Shown here piece after piece: positions 1 to 8,103 of a stretch of 38,735 bases of DNA. A program made the translations under genes and the position numbers. Origin of the DNA: Alistipes sp. (GTDB taxonomy: Bacteria > Bacteroidota > Bacteroidia > Bacteroidales > Rikenellaceae); the NCBI GenBank assembly GCA_017531305.1, contig JAFXLG010000037.1, forward strand, positions 1-38,735, read 5' to 3'. The notes under the pieces are model-generated. The model saw nothing but the letters and a program-made list of their open reading frames with translations. It was not told the origin of the DNA and searched no databases. The number at the start of each line of letters is the position of its first letter. Position 1 is the stretch's first letter.

Positions 1-348
1 AGCCTTGATGTGAGCCTCAGCCTTCTCAGCTGTAAGGAACAAACCTGGTGACTCAACTACGTACTCAGCCTCAACCTCGTTCCACTTCAAATCCTCTGGG
101 TTGCGCTCAGCAGTTACGCGGATAGCCTTACCGTTAACGATCAAAAGGTTCTTCTCTGAATCGTAGTCGATAGTACCATCGAACTGACCGTGCATTGTGT
201 CATACTTAAGCATGTAAGCCAAGTAATCTACTGGGCAAAGGTCGTTAATACCTACTACATCGTACTTCTCTGTCTGAGTGCAAGCTGCACGGAATACCAT
301 ACGGCCGATACGTCCGAAACCGTTGATACCAATCTTAATCTGTGACAT
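1..348 (-). CDS. gap: Glyceraldehyde-3-phosphate dehydrogenase, N-terminal part (cut by window edge)
   Basis: The reverse strand reads from an ATG at 348 to the window edge without a stop, giving the first 116 residues. The product starts [16 protein letters not shown], the dinucleotide-binding Rossmann signature of type I GAPDH, followed by the typical stretch [16 protein letters not shown] and a VVESPG segment (usually VxEsTG). The enzyme oxidises glyceraldehyde-3-phosphate to 1,3-bisphosphoglycerate in glycolysis in the cytoplasm. The catalytic Cys-His pair would lie outside the window. A strong promoter lies 50-80 bases upstream, as expected for a highly expressed gene. Confidence 0.95.
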   Translation of the reverse strand, partial: MSQIKIGINGFGRIGRMVFRAACTQTEKYDVVGINDLCPVDYLAYMLKYDTMHGQFDGTIDYDSEKNLLIVNGKAIRVTAERNPEDLKWNEVEAEYVVESPGLFLTAEKAEAHIKA

Positions 349-400
349 AATTTGAATAGTGTTATTTGATTATAAAACTTCTGTTACAATTTTATCACCG

Positions 401-432
401 CAAAAATATAGACTTTATATATATAAAGCAAA
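401..432 (-). promoter_or_regulatory. Bacteroidota-type promoter of gap with a 16-bp palindrome in the spacer
   Basis: Read on the minus strand there is TTTG (432-429), a 20-base spacer, then TATTTTTG (408-401), matching the TTTG / TAnnTTTG promoter of Bacteroidota. The spacer holds the perfect palindrome ctttatatatataaag (413-428). It may be only an AT-rich spacer or a repressor site. Confidence 0.7.
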
Positions 433-547
433 TTTACGGGATCAAAAAGAGCATTTTTTTCTTAAACTTAACAATTTGCTAACCCAAAGGCATTGCTTCT
501 CTGGGTTGGTAGGCTCCGTTAAGGCGCAAAATACCCATTCTGATGAT

Positions 548-1303
548 CTATTTACTTGCCATCTTGGCTCTCTTCGCCATTGCCGAAGCAAATACAAAAT
601 CATCCAGCTCCTTGTTGCCCGTGTGCAGGATGTCATCCTTTGACCCTTCCCACCACTTGTTGCCTTCGTATATGAATACAATCTTCTCGCCAATCTCCAT
701 TACCGAGTTCATATCGTGGGTATTGATGATGGTGGTGATGTTGTACTCTTTGGTGATATCGCTGATCAGATTATCAATCACGATAGATGTCTGCGGGTCT
801 AGACCCGAGTTAGGCTCATCGCAGAACAGATAACGAGGATTCATCACTATGGCGCGTGCTATGGCTGCGCGTTTGACCATACCTCCACTAAGCTCCGATG
901 GGTACAATTTGTGGGCGTTATCCAGATTCACTCGCTTCAGGCAGAGATTTACTCTCTCCATCTTCTCCTCCTCCGATTGCTCGGTAAAGAGGTCGAGTGG
1001 CAATTTTACATTTTCTGCCACCGTAGAGGCATCGAGCAGGGCTCCTCCCTGAAAGATCATGCCGACATCTTTGCGTATAGCCTTGCGAGCCTTGAAATCG
1101 AGCTTCGAGAAGCAAATATCATCATAATATATTGCCCCCTCATCTACATCGTGCAGACCGACTAAACTTTTGAGCAGTACGGTCTTCCCCGATCCGCTTC
1201 GACCGATGATCAGGTTGGTCTGACCTGTACCGAACTCAACCGAAATATCTTTGAGTACGGTGCGTCCTTCGAACGACTTTATTACGTTTTCAGCCTTGAT
1301 CAT
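548..1303 (-). CDS. mlaF: ABC transporter ATP-binding protein, MlaF-like
   Basis: This 251-residue protein is the cytoplasmic ATPase of an Mla-type phospholipid transport system that keeps outer-membrane lipid asymmetry. It has Walker A GRSGSGKT at residues 34-41, the Q-loop Q85, signature LSGGM at 138-142, Walker B with CDEP at 161-164, and the H-loop within NTHDMNS. The length matches MlaF, and the family call rests on the adjoining MlaE gene, whose stop overlaps this start by four bases (ATGA), so the two are translationally coupled. The substrate-binding MCE protein (MlaD), usual partner of the pair, is not next to it and must be elsewhere. The C-terminal tail is lysine-rich. Confidence 0.9.
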   Translation of the reverse strand: MIKAENVIKSFEGRTVLKDISVEFGTGQTNLIIGRSGSGKTVLLKSLVGLHDVDEGAIYYDDICFSKLDFKARKAIRKDVGMIFQGGALLDASTVAENVKLPLDLFTEQSEEEKMERVNLCLKRVNLDNAHKLYPSELSGGMVKRAAIARAIVMNPRYLFCDEPNSGLDPQTSIVIDNLISDITKEYNITTIINTHDMNSVMEIGEKIVFIYEGNKWWEGSKDDILHTGNKELDDFVFASAMAKRAKMASK

Positions 1304-2043
1304 GTGCGCAAAAGTTGAGTTAATATCAGGTTACATATCATGATTACCACGGAGCTTACCACCACCGCTTTGGTCGAGGCTTTACCTACCTCCAAAGAGT
1401 TGCCTTTGGCGTAGTAGCCGCAGTATGCCGAAATGCTTGTTATGAAGAATGCGAAGAATACCATCTTCGTAACGGCGTATGTCACCTCGCTTAGGTAGAA
1501 ACAATACTTCAAACCGTCAATATACTCCATCGGATTCATGATTCCCGTCATGACTGCAATGCCGTAGCCTCCCGCCACACCGATCAGCATAGAGAAGATA
1601 GCCAAAAAGGGGAAGAAAAATACCGTAGCCACGATCTTTGGCAGGATCAGATACGAAGCCGAATTGACACCCATAACCTCCAGAGCATCAATCTGCTCGG
1701 TGATACGCATTGTGCCTATCTCGGAGGCGATATTTGAGCCGACCTTACCTGCCAAAATCAGAGCTACCACCGTAGATGAAAACTCCAGAATCATCACCTC
1801 TCGCGTAGCGTAACCGATCATAAATTGTGGAATGAATGGCGACTCCAACGTGATAGCCATCTGCAGGGTTACGGCACAGCCGATGAAGATGGAGATGATA
1901 GCCGTCAGACCGATCGAGTTCAAGCCCAACGCCTCCATCTCATACATGATACGCTCGCGGTAGATTCGCATCTTTTCGGGGCGCGAAAATACCTTCTGCA
2001 TCAGCAGCGTATATTTTCCCAATGATTCTATAATCGAAAGCAT
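1300..2043 (-). CDS. mlaE: ABC transporter permease, MlaE family
   Basis: This 247-residue integral membrane protein has about five or six hydrophobic segments and the MlaE family stretch GxVGSNIASEIGTMRITEQIDALEVMG near residues 120-150, which contains the E-TM-EQIDAL motif diagnostic for this permease family. It forms the membrane channel driven by the MlaF ATPase encoded immediately downstream with a 4-base overlap. The start ATG at 2043 sits 42 bases below a good -7 box, so this gene is the first of the two-gene operon. The MCE-domain partner is not in the window. Confidence 0.92.
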   Translation of the reverse strand: MLSIIESLGKYTLLMQKVFSRPEKMRIYRERIMYEMEALGLNSIGLTAIISIFIGCAVTLQMAITLESPFIPQFMIGYATREVMILEFSSTVVALILAGKVGSNIASEIGTMRITEQIDALEVMGVNSASYLILPKIVATVFFFPFLAIFSMLIGVAGGYGIAVMTGIMNPMEYIDGLKYCFYLSEVTYAVTKMVFFAFFITSISAYCGYYAKGNSLEVGKASTKAVVVSSVVIMICNLILTQLLRT

Positions 2044-2084
2044 CTTTTCTTAATAAATTATTCGCAAAAGCGTTAATCTGCGAG

Positions 2085-2116
2085 CAAAGTTAGCTATCAG
2101 AAACTGAAAAACCAAA
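2085..2116 (-). promoter_or_regulatory. Promoter of the mlaEF operon
   Basis: On the minus strand TTTG (2116-2113) is followed after exactly 20 bases by TAACTTTG (2092-2085), a full match to the Bacteroidota housekeeping promoter. It lies 42 bases before the MlaE start. Confidence 0.7.
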
Positions 2117-2205
2117 AAAGAGTGAATTTTGTCCCCATATTTACCAGCAATTATCCCCTTGAGCATACTCGCCCAAAGGGATAATCTGAGGAAATTAGGT
2201 TGTTT

Positions 2206-2550
2206 TTATCTGTAATAAACATTTCCGTTACCGCGGGAATCGAAATAAATTCTGGTTCTTCGGTTTTCTAAAACTGTAAAACCTTCATAAGATTCCCCAA
2301 AATAGATGTAATAATTGCCTGGATTTAAATCAAATGATATAGGTGATATGTAAGTTATTTTATGAGATGATATTATAGGTTTATTCCCTTTAGTGTTTTC
2401 AGCCACAATAGGATAAATCTGCATATTTTTCCCTTCGTATAATTCAGGCTCAAATTCTATATCCACTCCCGATTGTACATCGTCTTTGGAGCAACTGCAT
2501 ATGCTACATAATATTGCAGCATAGCAAAAATAGATTAAAAATTTTTTCAT
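2206..2550 (-). CDS. Small lipoprotein of unknown function, probably surface-exported
   Basis: I do not recognise this 114-residue protein. It starts with a lipoprotein signal (MKKFLIYF, hydrophobic core, lipobox ICSC) and the mature end is CSKDD. A Lys/Asp-rich run directly after the lipidated cysteine resembles the Bacteroidota lipoprotein export signal that sends lipoproteins to the cell surface. The remaining ~90 residues look like a small beta-rich domain (many Tyr and Ile, ending NGNVYYR). Codons are clearly more A/T-rich (many ATA, AAA, TAT) than in the flanking mlaE and purB genes, which suggests recent acquisition. It stands alone, between the mlaEF promoter and a terminator serving the next gene upstream. 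Confidence 0.75.
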   Translation of the reverse strand: MKKFLIYFCYAAILCSICSCSKDDVQSGVDIEFEPELYEGKNMQIYPIVAENTKGNKPIISSHKITYISPISFDLNPGNYYIYFGESYEGFTVLENRRTRIYFDSRGNGNVYYR

Positions 2551-2621
2551 GACATAAATATTAAATTAGGTTTTGCAGTTGCAATATAGTGATTAATTCT
2601 GAAATAAATTCGAAATCGAAG

Positions 2622-2664
2622 CAAAAAATGCATGATAACGCTATATTTTTCTGTGTTATCATGC
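2622..2664 (-). terminator. Rho-independent terminator of the DUF4834 gene
   Basis: A perfect 10-bp stem, gcatgataac at 2630-2639 paired with gttatcatgc at 2655-2664, has a 15-base loop. On the minus strand the stem is followed by ATTTTTTGC (from 2629 downward), a U-tract. It lies about 50 bases past the DUF4834 stop. Confidence 0.75.
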
Positions 2665-2715
2665 TAAAGTATTGATATTTATTTGTGTTGTGTTTTTGAA
2701 GATAAATGGTAAAAA

Positions 2716-3111
2716 TTACTTCTTTACCTCCTCAAAATCCACATAGTCGCCCACATCTTCGCTCACGCGTTTCTCTTGCTGCTGACCTGTTGAATAGACC
2801 TTCACCTCGCCCTCATCCTTGCGCTGCTGGCGGTTGGTGTTAGTGTATGTTTGGCGAGAGTAGTAGCCCCTGCCGAAATTCTGACTTTGGCTATCCTTCT
2901 CCACCTTGCGGCTCATGCGCCACAGCTTGAAAAACATAAACAAAGGTACCGCCATGATTATCACACCGAAAATCAACAATCCGATCAGAATCGAACCGAA
3001 AAGAGATGGTGCAAATACTGCCAACATCACCAGAATCGTAAAGGTCAACGGGTTCTGCTTGATAAAGTTGGCGATGGAATCTATAATTGCCGAAAAAATA
3101 TTCATAATCAA
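2716..3111 (-). CDS. DUF4834 family membrane protein
   Basis: This 131-residue protein has two closely spaced hydrophobic segments near the N terminus (about residues 20-60), a basic linker (LWRMSRKVEK), a low-complexity Tyr/Asn/Gln stretch, and a C-terminal acidic tail ending VGDYVDFEEVKK. That closing motif is typical of DUF4834, a Bacteroidota family next to purB in many genomes as far as I recall; its function is unknown. The ATG at 3111 is followed two codons later by another (MIMNIF), so the start could be 3105. A minus-strand -7 box (TAATTTTG) lies at 3150-3143, divergent from the purB promoter. Confidence 0.7.
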   Translation of the reverse strand: MIMNIFSAIIDSIANFIKQNPLTFTILVMLAVFAPSLFGSILIGLLIFGVIIMAVPLFMFFKLWRMSRKVEKDSQSQNFGRGYYSRQTYTNTNRQQRKDEGEVKVYSTGQQQEKRVSEDVGDYVDFEEVKK

Positions 3112-3142
3112 TCTTTTATTGTTATTAGTTAAAAAGCCTGCG

Positions 3143-3150
3143 CAAAATTA
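3143..3150 (-). promoter_or_regulatory. -7 box of the DUF4834 gene
   Basis: TAATTTTG on the minus strand matches TAnnTTTG and lies about 32 bases before the start. No clear -33 element is seen. Confidence 0.45.
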
Positions 3151-3181
3151 CAAAAAAATCGTCATTTAAGAGAAATATCTC

Positions 3182-3212
3182 TTTCGAGTATGGATAAAAA
3201 GTATTAAATTTG
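3182..3212 (+). promoter_or_regulatory. Promoter of purB
   Basis: TAAATTTG at 3205-3212 matches the -7 consensus. TTTC at 3182-3185, 19 bases upstream, is one mismatch from the TTTG -33 element. The start codon follows 25 bases after the -7 box. Confidence 0.55.
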
Positions 3213-3237
3213 GTGCCAAATAAACTTATTCGAAACT

Positions 3238-4581
3238 ATGTCACATCAACTTTTAGCAATTTCGCCTGTAGATGGTCGTTATAATAAAGTAACGTCTGTC
3301 TTGTCAGATTATTTTTCGGAGTACGCACTTATCCGCTATCGTGTGCGTGTCGAGGTCGAGTATTTCATCGCTTTGTGTGAGCTTCCATTGCCACAGCTCA
3401 AGGGCGTGCCTTCATCAACTTATGATGAGTTGCGCAAGCTATATACCGAGTTCTCGATGGAGGATGCTCAGCATGTAAAGGAGATCGAGAGCGTAACAAA
3501 TCACGATGTTAAGGCTGTGGAGTACCTCATCAAAGAGAAGTTGGAGGCTTTGGGTCTGAACGAGTATCGTGAGTTCGTACACTTTGGTCTTACTTCGCAG
3601 GATATCAACAATACTGCTACGCCGCTTCTTTTGGAGGAGGCTATTACTGAAGTATATCTGCCTATGTTGCAGGAGTTGGTTGATAAGATCTATGATATGG
3701 CTCAGCAGTGGGAGGATATCCCTATGTTGGCTCACACTCATGGTCAGCCTGCTTCACCAACACGTTTGGGTAAGGAGTTCAAGGTATTCGTAGAGCGTTT
3801 GGAGCGTCAGGTCGAGCAGTTCCAGAACATCGAGCCTATGGCTAAGTTCGGTGGCGCGACAGGTGGTTTCAATGCTCACAATGTAGCTTATCCCGATGTG
3901 GATTGGGTGGAGTTCGGTAATAACTTTGTAGATTCATTGGGCTTGGTGCGTGCGCAATATACCACCCAGATCGAGCATTACGACAACTTGGCTGCTACGT
4001 TTGATGCCATGAAGCGTATCAATACCATCCTTATGGATTTGGCGCGTGATATGTGGACCTATATCTCGATGGAGTATTTCCGTCAGCAGGTCAAGAAGGG
4101 CGAGGTTGGTTCTTCGGCTATGCCTCACAAGGTTAACCCTATCGACTTCGAGAACGCCGAGGGTAATTTGGGTGTAGCCAATGCCATTTTGGAGCATTTG
4201 TCGGCTAAGTTGCCAATCTCACGTATGCAGCGCGATTTGACCGATTCTACTGTTTTGCGTAATGTAGGTGTGCCTATGGCTCACACTCTGATCGCCTTTG
4301 CCTCTTTGCAGAAGGGCTTGGGCAAGGTTATCCTTAACGAGCAGGCTTTAGCTGATGATCTGGAGGATAATTGGGCAGTAGTTGCCGAGGCTATGCAGAC
4401 TATTCTGCGCCGTGAGGCATATCCTAATCCATACGAGGCTTTGAAGGCTTTGACACGTACGGGCGGTCACATCACAGCTCAGACTATCCATGAGTTTGTC
4501 GAGGGCTTGGATGTCGCAGTGTCAGTCAAGGAGGAGCTTCGCGTTATCACTCCACACAATTATGTTGGAGTCGTAAAATAG
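3238..4581 (+). CDS. purB: Adenylosuccinate lyase
   Basis: This 447-residue cytoplasmic enzyme of the fumarase/aspartase superfamily catalyses two steps of purine synthesis: SAICAR to AICAR and adenylosuccinate to AMP, both releasing fumarate. The flexible signature loop GSSAMPHKVNPIDFEN (around residues 296-311) is present, with the catalytic serine region and the conserved THGQPASPTR (catalytic His) near residue 170. N-terminal LLAISPVDGRY is typical of the E. coli-type PurB. Length is normal (about 450). It has its own promoter and ends at a strong hairpin shared with the convergent gene. Confidence 0.97.
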   Translation: MSHQLLAISPVDGRYNKVTSVLSDYFSEYALIRYRVRVEVEYFIALCELPLPQLKGVPSSTYDELRKLYTEFSMEDAQHVKEIESVTNHDVKAVEYLIKEKLEALGLNEYREFVHFGLTSQDINNTATPLLLEEAITEVYLPMLQELVDKIYDMAQQWEDIPMLAHTHGQPASPTRLGKEFKVFVERLERQVEQFQNIEPMAKFGGATGGFNAHNVAYPDVDWVEFGNNFVDSLGLVRAQYTTQIEHYDNLAATFDAMKRINTILMDLARDMWTYISMEYFRQQVKKGEVGSSAMPHKVNPIDFENAEGNLGVANAILEHLSAKLPISRMQRDLTDSTVLRNVGVPMAHTLIAFASLQKGLGKVILNEQALADDLEDNWAVVAEAMQTILRREAYPNPYEALKALTRTGGHITAQTIHEFVEGLDVAVSVKEELRVITPHNYVGVVK

Positions 4582-4594
4582 GCTGGATAAAGCG

Positions 4595-4633
4595 AAAAAA
4601 AATATCTCGGATGAAAGTCCGAGATATTTTTTT
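4595..4633. terminator. Bidirectional terminator between purB and the DUF2723 gene
   Basis: A 12-bp perfect stem aaatatctcgga (4600-4611) / tccgagatattt (4618-4629) with a 6-base loop is flanked by A8 on one side and T7 on the other, so it should stop transcription in both directions. Confidence 0.9.
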
Positions 4634-4818
4634 GTTATTGTCGTTAGTTGTTTGGATGTCATTGCCCTTTGATTGGAACGTCATGCCACAGCCGAGTGCA
4701 ACGAGTGCTGATTGGCATCTCTACACTCAATTTTTTTCGTTAGAGACTCCAATCCTCACCAATATTATGGCTCGGTGGAGTGACGTCTTTTACGACATTA
4801 AACAAACTTTTATTACGC

Positions 4819-7800
4819 CTACTCAATCTGCTCCGAGTCAAGCAATTTGGCAGGATCTGTTCCTGGCATAATCAACTCATCATCTGTATAGCCAAATGTT
4901 CGATAATAGTCGTTGAAGAACTTCAGAAGCTCGTCTCGCTTCGAGTATGCTGCCAGATAATATAACTCCGAAAGGCTATCCATGCGGTCGGTAATCTGAC
5001 CTGAAACCAAAACAGCCTTTGCTTGGTCAAACTGCAGATAATACTCTATGCCCTCGATAAGAGTTTCGGCGTAGTTCTTGAGCAGTTTGTCTGCAGCCTC
5101 AGTCTCATTTATCGAGTAATATGCCTCGATAAAAGGTACGGTGTTGGCATCGGTATAACGGATCTTTGGCGATGGCAGGAGTTCCATACCTCTGTCAAGC
5201 AACTGCTTTGCCTCCTTGTCCTTACCCTCGCGGATTAGTTGCTTGGCAACACGTGCGTAACCTTCACGCGCTTTCGATGCGGTGAGGTTGTATTGAGTGA
5301 AGAAGTCTGCATTGACCTTCTCATCGGCAAGATTACCAAAACGCAGAGTCTCCATCATCAATGGATATGTCTGCTCGGAGTCTATGCGTCCAATCTCCCA
5401 TGATGAGTGATATGGGGTATAGATCGGTACCAAGCGATAAGAGTAACCATCGTACTGCAGATAATCCAGCAATCCGAAATCCTGCAGGATATAGACCTGA
5501 GTGAAGCAGATTGGTCGCTTCCAGTCAAAGTTCGACAACATGTCGAGCATCATCATCTCGCTCTTGTCGATGGAGCGTTTACGCTCAGGGATGGTGATAT
5601 ATACAGTATCGACCATCAGATCGCGATCCTCTTCCTTAACGATGCCTGCCGCTATGGCGTTCTCCTTGTTTACAGGGATGGCAATTTTACGCGCAGGAAC
5701 GTAGTCAAGCAGCGTGCCATCCGAAAGCTCCATCTTGGTCGATTCGCTCTCGCTCTTGATAAACTCCATCAGCTCCTTGATCTCTACCACGCGCTCCACC
5801 TTCTGGCGCACAGGCAACTGATCGTTCACTCCGCTGTCGTATTTGCTTCTTGGCAATGAGAATGGTACGGGCGCAGCTTCGTATGAAGCATTCTTCATCT
5901 GGTCGATGTACCAATCGCCATTCAGGTAGCTTGAGTTCATGATACGCACATCGGTACGCACTCCATCAACCTCTTGGTTAAACCACAGCGGGAATGTGTC
6001 GTTATCGCCATAGTTGATTATAATGGCATTTTTAGGCGTTGATTGCAGGTAATTCCAACCAATATCACGTCCCATGGTACGTCCCGAACGATCGTGGTCG
6101 TCCCAGTTCTGAGCCGCGAGGATTGTTGGCACTCCCAAACATATAATGGTAGCGATCAGAGCTATGTTCTTGTTATCCTTCTTGGTGGCAGCAATGATCA
6201 GATCGCGAATGGCAAGCACACCCAAACCGATCCAGATACAGAATGCATAGAAAGATCCTGCATACACGTAATCTCGCTCACGAGGCTCCGAAGGGCAGGT
6301 GTTGAAATATACGACCAGCGCGATACCCATCATGATGAAGAGCCACATCACTACCGTAAAATTCTTCTGGTCGCGGTTGAGCTGATAGATAAGTCCTATC
6401 AATCCCAAAAGGAATGGCAAGAAGAAATAGGTATTGCGTGCAGGGTTATCCTTCATCTCCTTCGGTAGATCGGTCTGAGGTCCGAGATACGCCTCATCAA
6501 TGAACTTTATACCCGAAAGCCAGTTACCATGTACGATTGTCTCTTCTGAGGCTTGGATATCATCCTGCCTACCCACGAAATTCCATAGGAAGTATCGCCA
6601 ATACATGTAATTGAGCTGATATGTGAAGAAGAAGTAGAGGTTCTCTCCGAATGTTGGCTCGATGAACGTTTCGCCCATCTCCTTATCATATACGGTACGT
6701 CCGAAGTCGAGAACATCGCCACGCATCACACGCCCCTGCTCATCGCGCATTACTTCGCCGTTTTCATCCTTCAGTACATCCTTCTTTGTACGGTATGCAG
6801 CCCAAGGCTTGTATCCAGCCTCACCCTTGCCTGAGTGCCACAAACGTGGGAAGAAATGCATAAACTCGGAAGGATATGTATAACCCGTAAGCTGAGTTAC
6901 CTTCTCATATTTTTTCTTCTCTGGGTTAAATTTATACGATGTCTTTTCGGTATAATCCTCGATCGGTGATGAATAATATGGACCATACAACAGAGGGCGG
7001 TTGCCATACTGATCACGGTTGAGTACCGATAGCAAAGCCTGTGGGTTGTTAGGGTTATTGCTGTTCATCGGTGGATTGGCTACGGCACGAATGGTGACGG
7101 TGGCGTAAGACGAGAATCCGATTAAGATCATCATGGTCGAGAGCAGAATCAGATTCCACACCTTGCGTCCTGCGCGGTGGGTACGGATAACACCGTAGAA
7201 AATTGCACCCAAAACGACCAATGCAAATACCGAAATACCCATATTGACGGGGAGTCCCAACGAATTGACAAAGAAGACATCCACCATTGCACCCAGATAT
7301 ACTGTATAAGGGATGATTATGCCGTTGATGAATCCCAAAATCGCCAAAGCTACAAGCGTAGCCAAAGCCATTCCCTTTAGTGTGATATTGTCATACTTAC
7401 GGAAGTAGTAGATAAATACCAACGCAGGGATAGTCAACAGGTTAAGGATATGAACTCCGATGGAGAGTCCCATCAAATATGCGATAAGTATGATCCAACG
7501 TGCCGAGTGAGGCTCATCTGCCTGCTCTTCCCACTTGAGCATAAGCCACACGACCAATGCCGTAAACATAGAAGAGAGGGCATATACCTCACCTTCTACT
7601 GCCGAGAACCAGAATGTGTCGGTAAAGGTGTATGCTAAAGCTCCCACAGCACCTGCACCCAAAACCGAAATCTTCTCCATCTGGCTCATCTCTCTACCGC
7701 CGCGAGTGAAAATTCTACGTGCCAGATGAGTGATAGTCCAATAGAGGAAGAGGATACAGAATGCACTTGCCAAGCAGTTCATGGCATTTACCATGTGTGG

Positions 7801-8019
7801 CACATAGTAGCTCGATGGCGAAAACATCGTGGCAATGCGTGCCATGAGCATGAAGAGTGGTGCTCCGGGTGGGTGACCTACTTGAAGTTTATAGGATGTG
7901 GCGATAAACTCGGCGCAATCCCAAAGGCTTGTCGAAGGCTCCATTGTGAGCAGGTATGTCATAGCCGCGATGAAAAATACTCCCCATCCGACCAATTTGT
8001 CCCAGCGTTTGAAATTCAT
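4819..8019 (-). CDS. DUF2723 family membrane protein, probable GT-C type glycosyltransferase
   Basis: This 1066-residue protein begins with roughly a dozen hydrophobic segments in the first ~650 residues and ends with a ~400-residue soluble part that contains helical, TPR-like repeats. The DUF2723 hallmark lies in the first external loop: SLWDCAEFI (D34, E37) and GHPPGAPLF (49-57). A second conserved block, NYGDNDTFPLW, follows the membrane domain. DUF2723 is related to protein O-mannosyltransferases (GT-C fold) and includes the human O-mannosyltransferase TMEM260. A role in Bacteroidota protein O-glycosylation or lipid-linked sugar transfer is inference. It is transcribed alone from a consensus promoter at 8089-8059 and terminates at the hairpin shared with purB. 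Confidence 0.85.
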   Translation of the reverse strand: MNFKRWDKLVGWGVFFIAAMTYLLTMEPSTSLWDCAEFIATSYKLQVGHPPGAPLFMLMARIATMFSPSSYYVPHMVNAMNCLASAFCILFLYWTITHLARRIFTRGGREMSQMEKISVLGAGAVGALAYTFTDTFWFSAVEGEVYALSSMFTALVVWLMLKWEEQADEPHSARWIILIAYLMGLSIGVHILNLLTIPALVFIYYFRKYDNITLKGMALATLVALAILGFINGIIIPYTVYLGAMVDVFFVNSLGLPVNMGISVFALVVLGAIFYGVIRTHRAGRKVWNLILLSTMMILIGFSSYATVTIRAVANPPMNSNNPNNPQALLSVLNRDQYGNRPLLYGPYYSSPIEDYTEKTSYKFNPEKKKYEKVTQLTGYTYPSEFMHFFPRLWHSGKGEAGYKPWAAYRTKKDVLKDENGEVMRDEQGRVMRGDVLDFGRTVYDKEMGETFIEPTFGENLYFFFTYQLNYMYWRYFLWNFVGRQDDIQASEETIVHGNWLSGIKFIDEAYLGPQTDLPKEMKDNPARNTYFFLPFLLGLIGLIYQLNRDQKNFTVVMWLFIMMGIALVVYFNTCPSEPRERDYVYAGSFYAFCIWIGLGVLAIRDLIIAATKKDNKNIALIATIICLGVPTILAAQNWDDHDRSGRTMGRDIGWNYLQSTPKNAIIINYGDNDTFPLWFNQEVDGVRTDVRIMNSSYLNGDWYIDQMKNASYEAAPVPFSLPRSKYDSGVNDQLPVRQKVERVVEIKELMEFIKSESESTKMELSDGTLLDYVPARKIAIPVNKENAIAAGIVKEEDRDLMVDTVYITIPERKRSIDKSEMMMLDMLSNFDWKRPICFTQVYILQDFGLLDYLQYDGYSYRLVPIYTPYHSSWEIGRIDSEQTYPLMMETLRFGNLADEKVNADFFTQYNLTASKAREGYARVAKQLIREGKDKEAKQLLDRGMELLPSPKIRYTDANTVPFIEAYYSINETEAADKLLKNYAETLIEGIEYYLQFDQAKAVLVSGQITDRMDSLSELYYLAAYSKRDELLKFFNDYYRTFGYTDDELIMPGTDPAKLLDSEQIE

Positions 8020-8058
8020 ATTATTTTAGTATCTCTATTTATTCTTAATAACGGAGGG

Positions 8059-8089
8059 CAAAGGTAGTTATTATTTTCCTTTTCGGCAA
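8059..8089 (-). promoter_or_regulatory. Promoter of the DUF2723 gene
   Basis: On the minus strand TTG (8089-8087), 20 bases, then TACCTTTG (8066-8059). This matches the Bacteroidota promoter and separates the gene from the phosphoesterase upstream. Confidence 0.65.
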
Positions 8090-8103
8090 GATTCGTTTTT
8101 GCC

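Noticed and set aside
2151-2184. Hairpin ttatcccctt/aaagggataa after the small lipoprotein gene
   Set aside because: The stem has one mismatch and no T-tract follows on either strand, so I do not call it a terminator, although it may affect the 3' end.
4611-4871. 86-codon plus-strand frame with a signal-like N terminus
   Set aside because: Its ATG lies at the edge of the purB/DUF2723 terminator hairpin, it has no ribosome binding signal or promoter, and its end overlaps the convergent gene by about 50 bases. I see no family match.
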